A stretch of DNA of 64,000 bases from Anastrepha obliqua. Its lineage: Eukaryota > Arthropoda > Insecta > Diptera > Tephritidae. Position 1 is the first letter of the stretch. Each line of letters opens with the position of its first letter. The translations under genes were made by a program, and so were the position numbers. Location: contig NC_072895.1 of the NCBI RefSeq assembly GCF_027943255.1, positions 37,670,001 to 37,734,000 on the forward strand. The letters are read 5' to 3'. The notes beneath the pieces were generated by a model. The model worked only from the letters and a program-made list of their open reading frames with translations, did no database searches and was not told the origin of the DNA. Shown here one piece after another: positions 57,778 to 64,000 of this stretch.

Positions 57778-58800
57778 AATTCATGACCTCCATCCCTGAA
57801 GTGAGAATTTGGAAGGGCTGCAAAATACGCTTCCACATCTATTACGGCCTCATCATTTGATAAAAAACGCATTGCGCGCATGTCTTTTAGGTCTGGAAAC
57901 AGATGGAAGTCATAGATTGTAACCATTGTCAAAATGCTCTTGAGCATTATGCTGATGAAAAATAATTTTTTTCTTTTGCAAACTGGGTATTTTTTCATGA
58001 CTTTTTTCCTACAGCTGGTCTAAAAGATTAAACAAATATTCAGAATTTATTGTTTTACCAGTTTTCAAGTAATCTACAAACAAAATTCCTTCCGCATCCT
58101 AAAAAACTGATACAAACAACTTCTTGGTCGATTTGGCGATTTCTGGACACGAATGCGGAGCCTCTTGTTGTAGTGATGAATCGACACACAAAATCCACTC
58201 TATCATTTCGAAAACGCTATAAAAGTTGCTAAGAAAGTCGCTTTCGAATGTGTTTTTGTTCCATTGCTAGCGAATGTGGCACCAATTTCGCACACAGCTT
58301 TCTGAAACCCAATATTTCTTTAAAATAATGCTTACACTGCCCAATGACATGCCTAGCGCTTCTACCAAATCTCTTTCAGTCACTCGACGATTTACTAATA
58401 CGATGCCCTGTATTTTTTCTACGATTTCTGGTGTTGTCGCTGTTTTTGGATGTCCTTGACATGGTGACGAGGATCGTCTTCAAGGCTTGTACGACCACGT
58501 TCAAATTCAGCAGCCCATCTTTCTACTGTACTAATTGATGGCGAAAAATCGTTATAAACTTTCAACATTCGTTCATAAATTACCTTTGCTTTTAAACTTA
58601 ACAAAAATAAAAATTCATTCACTTCATGATACTTGATTTTTGGCATTGTAGAAAATACTGTGACACGTCGATACTAAATGGCTTGCAAACAAAGAATAAA
58701 TTGTCCGATTGAAATGAAACTTCCCATCCGTTCATATGAAGATTGGACCAATATAACAAAACGTTGGCTAGTAACAACGCCCTCTCTTACCTTATTCATA
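57778..58800 (-). mobile_element. Degraded mariner transposon (irritans-like, copy 2)
   Basis: The minus strand starts near 58646 (MPKIKYHEVNEFLFLLSLKAK) and continues [30 protein letters not shown], then [25 protein letters not shown] text near 58300, and the DFHLFPDLKDMRAMRFLSNDE C-terminus near 57830-57920. Same order and about the same breaks as copy 1 (32175-33450), but with a shorter middle. Confidence 0.8.
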
Positions 58801-59699
58801 ACTTATTGAACAACTTAGTAAAAACCCAATTATGATGTATGAAGTTCTCGTATGGTAGGAGTCACTCAAGAGGACGACGCTAGTTAAGCAGCAGGAGGGT
58901 CCAAAGGGCTGCTCTCATTGGACTCGTTGGGTCGCTTCGGCCATTCATACAATTGTAGTACTTGCGGACATCGCAAAGGTTCCACTACCCGTGTTGCAGT
59001 CAGGGTGATGGTATGAACTTGATACTTGTCTTAAGCAACAGTCATTCCAGAATTCTCAGAACCTTTAATTAATTCCACCCAGGCTGTGGCCAGCCATATT
59101 GGGTCCAAATGGAGCCTCCTCCATGCATATCCTCTGGGTGGAAGTTTATCGTTTGGAGGCAGAGCCCGTAGCAATTTAACCACTGTTGCCACAAAGTTAA
59201 ACAATAAAGTTGATGCAGGAGTCTTCTACGAGGTGCTCTCCGTCAAGCTTAAGTTTAAAATACCGAGTCACTGAAGTGGGCCCCAAGCGGGCTCGTTTAT
59301 TTCAAGTCTAAAACATAATTTTAGTTTTTACAGACCACTTAGAGCTAATATAAGCTTAAATTACTGCAGATAATTAAATAAATTTAAAAAAACCGTTTAG
59401 CATTTCATAAAAATCATTATTTGGCACAGAAAAGTCAAGTAGAAGAGAATTTGAGATCTCATTGATTTCTCTTAGTGCGCGGGTAATTGGGGAATTTTGC
59501 GCATAATTCGTGCTAAGCAATTTAAGTTGAAATGGGTAAATCTAGTAGGAATATGAAACTGAATGCTCCGTTATACTTGTAAGGATGGGCAATCAATTTC
59601 TCCTTTAATTATACTAAAAACAAAAAACAGTGAGAGTATAGGCCTTCTACGCCCTAGAGACTTTAAGTTAATTAAAATCAAACGTAAATTATAGGAAGG
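58801..59699. other. Unclassified stretch upstream of Hr51
   Basis: No gene recognised. The GC-richer segment 58860-59280 has open frames but no domain I know; it may be an unidentified transposon. Confidence 0.25.
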
Positions 59700-60080
59700 G
59701 ATAAGATTTGAGAATTTTAACGACTTGAGAGCATATTTTAGGAACACAGGAGGTACACGTTCAATTCTCTCAATTGCAAATTGATGGCAAGGTCTCCAGA
59801 AAAATGTTGCATACTCTAATCTACAGCGAGCAAAGGAAGTAAAATGTTATTTGAGAGTGAAAGTGTTCAAGCATTTCGAGCTATTAAGCCGTATATAAAA
59901 CCTAAAATTTAGTAAGAAGTGGATACAACAAAGTTAATGTGACTATTGAATGAAAAATGGGAGTCAAAGATCATACACAAAAGTCTTTGAATTCATGAAC
60001 AGATTTAAGTAAAGAATTAAGAGGCGCTAAAATATTGCCTTGTGGCACCCCTGAAGATGCAATGAAAGGTGCCGACCATT
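59700..60080 (-). pseudogene. LINE reverse-transcriptase fragment (jockey-like)
   Basis: The minus strand begins IASSGVPQGNILAPL (60060-60015), the reverse-transcriptase motif GVPQGSxLGPLLF, and continues in broken frames with HSHINFVVSTSY-like and ILGFIYGL text as in jockey-type LINEs. Confidence 0.6.
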
Positions 60081-60560
60081 ATTCAACCTTTTAATACGTT
60101 ACATAAATTAAAACGAGGTACTGTCTAAACGGATTTAATTTGCACTCTTGCACTATTTCAATAGTTTTTTTTTTTTGTTTTATTTGCAATTTTACAATTA
60201 CGGCAATAATAAAGAAAATTATTTGAAAAAATATCAGAGCGAATAGAAAACACGTTTAACACCTTTGGCGAACACACACTGTCACAGAAAAAAATGTAAG
60301 AAAAAAGTTATGCACCAAAATGCAAACTATCGTCGACAGAACGATAATGTTCCAGCGCTGGTATTAAATATCCAAACATATTTTCAGTAAAGTATTTCCC
60401 TTATAGTTTTATAGTAGTTGTCTGCTTATAAGAGAACTGTACTGATAAAAATGCTTCATTTAATAATGAGTCACTTCTGATGCTCAGCATTAGATTTGAT
60501 CAGATTACATAAATCGTAGTCAAAAAAAAAAAACATATGCACTGAATATGCAAAAAAACT
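60081..60560. other. Unclassified AT-rich stretch
   Basis: No gene or repeat recognised. Confidence 0.2.
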
Positions 60561-60561
60561 T

Positions 60562-60960
60562 ATAAAGGGGCCTTCAAAAGTGACACCTAGATGTTAGTAC
60601 CTAATAATTTCTAGACGGTACCTTTTTTATGTCATATTTGACAAGTGACAGATACACAATTTTACACGATAGAACTACGCGAAAATTCAAATGTTGGTAA
60701 GCGAATTTCAAGAAACTGGTTCTGTTGAGGATAGAAAAAGGACTGACCGACAGAAAACTGGACTTTCTGTTGAGAATAATACTGCTGTAGCGCAAAGTGT
60801 TGCTGAACAACCTGCAACATCGACATCCAACATCTCTACGTTCCCAAAAATTAGGCATTCATGAATCGATGGCGCCTGTTTGGCGGATTTTACCTGTAGA
60901 GGTGCTCATGGCAGACACTTCTGATGTCAAGATGTCATTTTTCACATATAATTTTTATGA
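60562..60960 (+). pseudogene. rosa-like element, N-terminal fragment
   Basis: The terminus TATAAAGGGGCCTTCAAAAG at 60561 resembles the AAAGGG-type ends of rosa-like copies. The plus strand encodes LVSEFQETGSVEDRKRTDRQ and NNTAVAQSVAEQPATSTSN, the DUF4817 region and second helix-turn-helix, then FPKIRHS before frames break. No right end found. Confidence 0.7.
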
Positions 60961-61009
60961 GCCGTATCTTAAATAAAATTAGTGAAATCAAAAAGAGTCT
61001 AAGGTTAGG

Positions 61010-61475
61010 TTAACCTGGCTGGCTAAAAGCCATCAAATACATAGACCTATTGCTCCTTAGTAGTATCAGATGGAGCTTAACCTTTACTTTGTAGTGGGCT
61101 TCTTGTAACAAGATTGCATCTTTTGCGAATCTGAGTAAGCTCTAAAGCTCAAACCACGAGAGACATTCTAACTTCTCATATTTTACAGCTCCTAGAGATC
61201 TCATTCGGGTTCTAGCTAATGCAGGGCAAGATCATAAAAGGTGTTGTAGGGTTTCCCTCTCTTTCAGTTCATTACTAAATCTGTAGCTATCATAGCTTGT
61301 AATTGCCATTTTGTACGCGTGTACCGATAGCGAATTGCGGCCCGTCAGCATACCTACGATAGTTCTGCTGTCCTTTCTAGACAGGGCCAGTACAAATCCG
61401 GCGTATTTTTCTGTATTCTGAGCACACATGTCTTTCGAGTAGCTAGATTGTTCCACCTCGTATCTATCCGTATTC
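61010..61475 (-). pseudogene. LINE 3' domain fragment (I/LOA-like)
   Basis: The minus strand encodes ALSRKDSRTIVGMLTGRNSLSVHAYKM and, after a stop, SCPALARTRMRSLGA, matching the region between RNase H and the 3' end (LSRKDLRTVVGxLTGH, CPALAxxRxxxLG) of I-like LINEs. The Cys pair before it is lost. Confidence 0.75.
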
Positions 61476-63339
61476 TCTAAGAATCTAAAGGTTTATGTTT
61501 TATTTTGAAACAACATCTAGGCGCGTCTTTTAAAAGACCCTTTAGTTGTCTGCATAAAAGGCAACTGAGTTAATACTAATGTTCCATTTGATAATGGGTC
61601 CCCTTGCATTAGTCACTACACGTAATTAAAATTGGAATTAAAAAAAAATTAAATAACAGTTATTGTGTGATTTGATCTTAAAAGCCGTTTATTTATGCGC
61701 GAAATATGAGAAAAAAAATTATATATTTATACCAATACATTCATTTTTGACGGACTAAATTTCTGTCCTGCTCCGCCAGCTTTTGGAAGTCAAACAAAAT
61801 ATGCAATTTCATACAACTCCGATGCCTAATCACTATAGGCTGTATTTACCTTGCGAGGCGGGACACGTTCCGGGAGAATGCTCATTTTTGTTCATTTTAT
61901 TTTAAATACTTATTTAATTTAAAATACTTGACAAAACCAGCAACGCCGATTTTATAAGCTCCAGTTTGTTTAGTGTGCACAAATATACATATGTATGTGT
62001 GTATGTATCACTATCTATAGTACATTTGATGATAAATCATTTTGCAGCACCATTTCTTTTAACAATTAATTTTTTGTGTTTTCACACTAATCGCACAGCT
62101 TTAAAGTATGCACTTAAATTTAGATTTTTCGGAATAGCACGACTTGTTTTTTCATGATTTTAACTAAAAGTTTTTCGTTGTTTGAGCCCAGAATCATGAC
62201 TAAATAATTACACTACACCGAATTATAGTTGCCACAAATTCACGATGCTCGCTCTTCGGCTTGCCGTTTGAGATTTATCATAAAACCTTAACAGAAGCAA
62301 AACGGACATGTGTGTGCAACCCCAAAAAATAGTAGCACGCAATCACCAGTAATACAGCAGGAATTATGTATACCTACTCTATGCGCCATTGCCACCACCT
62401 CCGCCAACAGCGCGACCTCAAAAAGAGGGCTGAACAACAATCATTCTGTTAGTATTGGTGTTTTCTGCACTTCAAGAGTGTCACACACACACACACTCTG
62501 AGGTCCACATTTATGGGAGCAGGAATAATACTGAGACATTCCCGCAGTGCCACCCACTGATGTAAGCAAATATGTTATCACACCCGTGAAGCAATCCAGC
62601 AACAACTGTATTGCATCGTGTATCGTGCTTGCTTTGATTCGTTCTTCTTGACATCGAGTTTTTGTATCTTTACTTTTTGGTGTACGTAGTAAGCCAAACC
62701 GCAATCTCCAATAAACACCCATCATTCTTCAACAATGTGGCTCCTACAGTCATATCGATTGAAGCAGAACAATTTCAAAGCAAATGGGCTCCTGTATTAA
62801 ATATACATGCATACATATGCGAGTACACACATTCAAACGTATGTATGTATGTATGTATGCAAATATGAACGTTTGTGTGCAAGCGCGCGTAGCACAAAAA
62901 AAAGGAGGAAAATGAATAATTGAATCATCTATGTTTATCGATTTCCACTTTCATTTATAAATTTGTGGATGTATATACTAAAACACAACTACATTTTTAT
63001 AAAAAAGATGGATCTCGGAAAAGAGCTTTTCAGGAGTGAAGCAATAAAAAAAGTTATGTTGAAAGAAAAAACCTAAAATTATAAAATACATTTTCTGTGC
63101 TCAAAATAAACAACAAATCAGGAGTAAATTAAAACTGAAAAATTAGAAACTCTGTGTAAAAAAATCAAACTACTCTGCGGACGACCTGGCCTTGAAATCG
63201 CTTGTGCCACTCGTAAACTAGTACAAGGTAATTTATCCGTTTAAGGGGCAGATCGCTGCATCTCTGAAAGAGCTTATGAAATTGTGTATTGAAAGCGTAC
63301 ACTGCGCGCAAACTGCAGGCATGCACCACTTAATTAATT
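61476..63339. other. Unclassified stretch with microsatellites
   Basis: No gene recognised over about 1.9 kb. Simple repeats: (AC)n at 62487-62502 and (GTAT)n at 62840-62862. The frame at 62441-62725 on the minus strand shows no known domain. Confidence 0.3.
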
Positions 63340-64000
63340 GGCCGTAACAACCCGTCACCGAATTACAGCGCGCCGAATAATGTTTCGCCAGGTGTCCCTG
63401 TTTTTCGCACGCCTTTTCCAGTTTCTTAAGCCAACAGAAGCCAGATCATCTTCAATTTGGTCCTTCCACCGGACATGAGGACGTCGCCGTCGACCGCCAA
63501 CTACCGCTTCAAACACCTTTTTCGCCGGGTAGTTCCTTCCATACACACCTCGCTTGATTTCAAGTCTGACATCGGTGTTGCTGTTAATAGCGGGAAAAAA
63601 GATAAATTAAGCCCTTGAGCACATTGAATTTATAGTTGTTACCTTCGATCTGTGGCTAAAGATGCCGTCTCTGCAGGACGCCAGCATATATTTGGTTCTG
63701 CCATCTTTACCGCCAGACCCAATCGTACGTACTCCTTTTCAACAGCCGTAAAAGTGGCGATATCCCGCTTGGTATGGCCGATGATGTCGATATCATCAGC
63801 ATAAGCAAGGAGCTGGACACTTTTATAGAAAAAAGTTCCGTTTCGTTCTACCCCGCCCCTACGATGCACACTCTCTATAACAAAGTTGAAGAGATCGCAT
63901 GACAACTGGGTCCCTTTGTGTGAATCCTCGAACGGTATCAAAATCTTCGCAGCGGTCCTTTCCTATCTTGTCGGAGCTCTGTGTGCTGCTCAACGTCATC
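63340..64000 (-). pseudogene. LINE reverse transcriptase, partial and internally deleted
   Basis: The minus strand enters from the right edge and encodes GTQLSCDLFNFVIESVHRRGGV, then SVQLLAYADDIDIIGHTKRD with an intact YADD catalytic box (63810-63760), GLAVKMAEPNICW, and after a gap GVYGRNYPAKKVF, RRRRPHVRWKDQIEDDL and RAKNRDTWRNI (63546-63355). The sequence between reverse transcriptase and C-terminus is deleted. The 5' part lies outside the window. Confidence 0.85.

Noticed and set aside
62310..62725. Possible additional upstream Hr51 exon or small gene
   Set aside because: The minus frame has no conserved motif and contains simple repeats; exon 1 at 55952-56072 already explains the start with an in-frame stop before its ATG.
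62815..62870. Candidate CRISPR-like or satellite array
   Set aside because: It is a plain (GTAT)n microsatellite without spacers.

Overview
The window is a piece of an animal nuclear genome, very probably a true fly and most likely a tephritid fruit fly. It is AT-rich, has short (~60 bp) as well as multi-kilobase introns, has no bacterial operon structure, and holds one conserved dipteran gene inside a dense graveyard of DNA transposons. The tephritid placement is an inference from the abundance of rosa-like (DD41D) mariner relatives and other familiar tephritid repeats; it is not proven by any single marker.

The main gene is the nuclear-receptor gene Hr51 (unfulfilled, the NR2E3/PNR orthologue), read on the minus strand from about 56072 down to 14236. 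Eleven coding exons with canonical splice sites join into one uninterrupted frame of 560 codons plus stop: exon 1 55952-56072, 2 47569-47830, 3 35135-35238, 4 27314-27428, 5 27112-27167, 6 26811-27047, 7 22922-22993, 8 19504-19709, 9 17161-17322, 10 15528-15692, 11 14236-14418. They encode a short N-terminus, a two-finger DNA-binding domain split by a 12.3 kb intron, a Ser/Asn-rich hinge and a complete ligand-binding domain. A second gene appears to end at the left edge on the plus strand (two exons, 1-34 and 96-242); I do not recognise its product.

Almost everything else recognisable is mobile DNA. IS630-Tc1-mariner elements dominate: a nearly intact DD41D rosa-like copy (5429-6740, one premature stop), at least seven more degraded or internally deleted DD41D relatives, several mariner (DD34D type) copies, maT-like (DD37D) copies and Tc1/Tc3-like copies. 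Non-LTR retrotransposon fragments (reverse transcriptase, RNase H and 3' domains) occur at about nine places. A tRNA-derived SINE with visible A and B boxes has seven copies. There are also two long foldback elements, several MITE families with clear terminal inverted repeats, a probable Helitron end and a probable P-element/THAP-type transposase relic.

Layout: 1-14.2 kb, end of the unknown plus-strand gene and intergenic transposons; 14.2-56.1 kb, Hr51 with transposon-filled introns; 56.1-64 kb, region upstream of the Hr51 coding start, again mostly repeats. I see no CRISPR array, functional rRNA or tRNA gene, or coherent new multi-gene system. The most useful results are the exon structure of Hr51, the nested transposon structures, and the unusual foldback and P-like relics.
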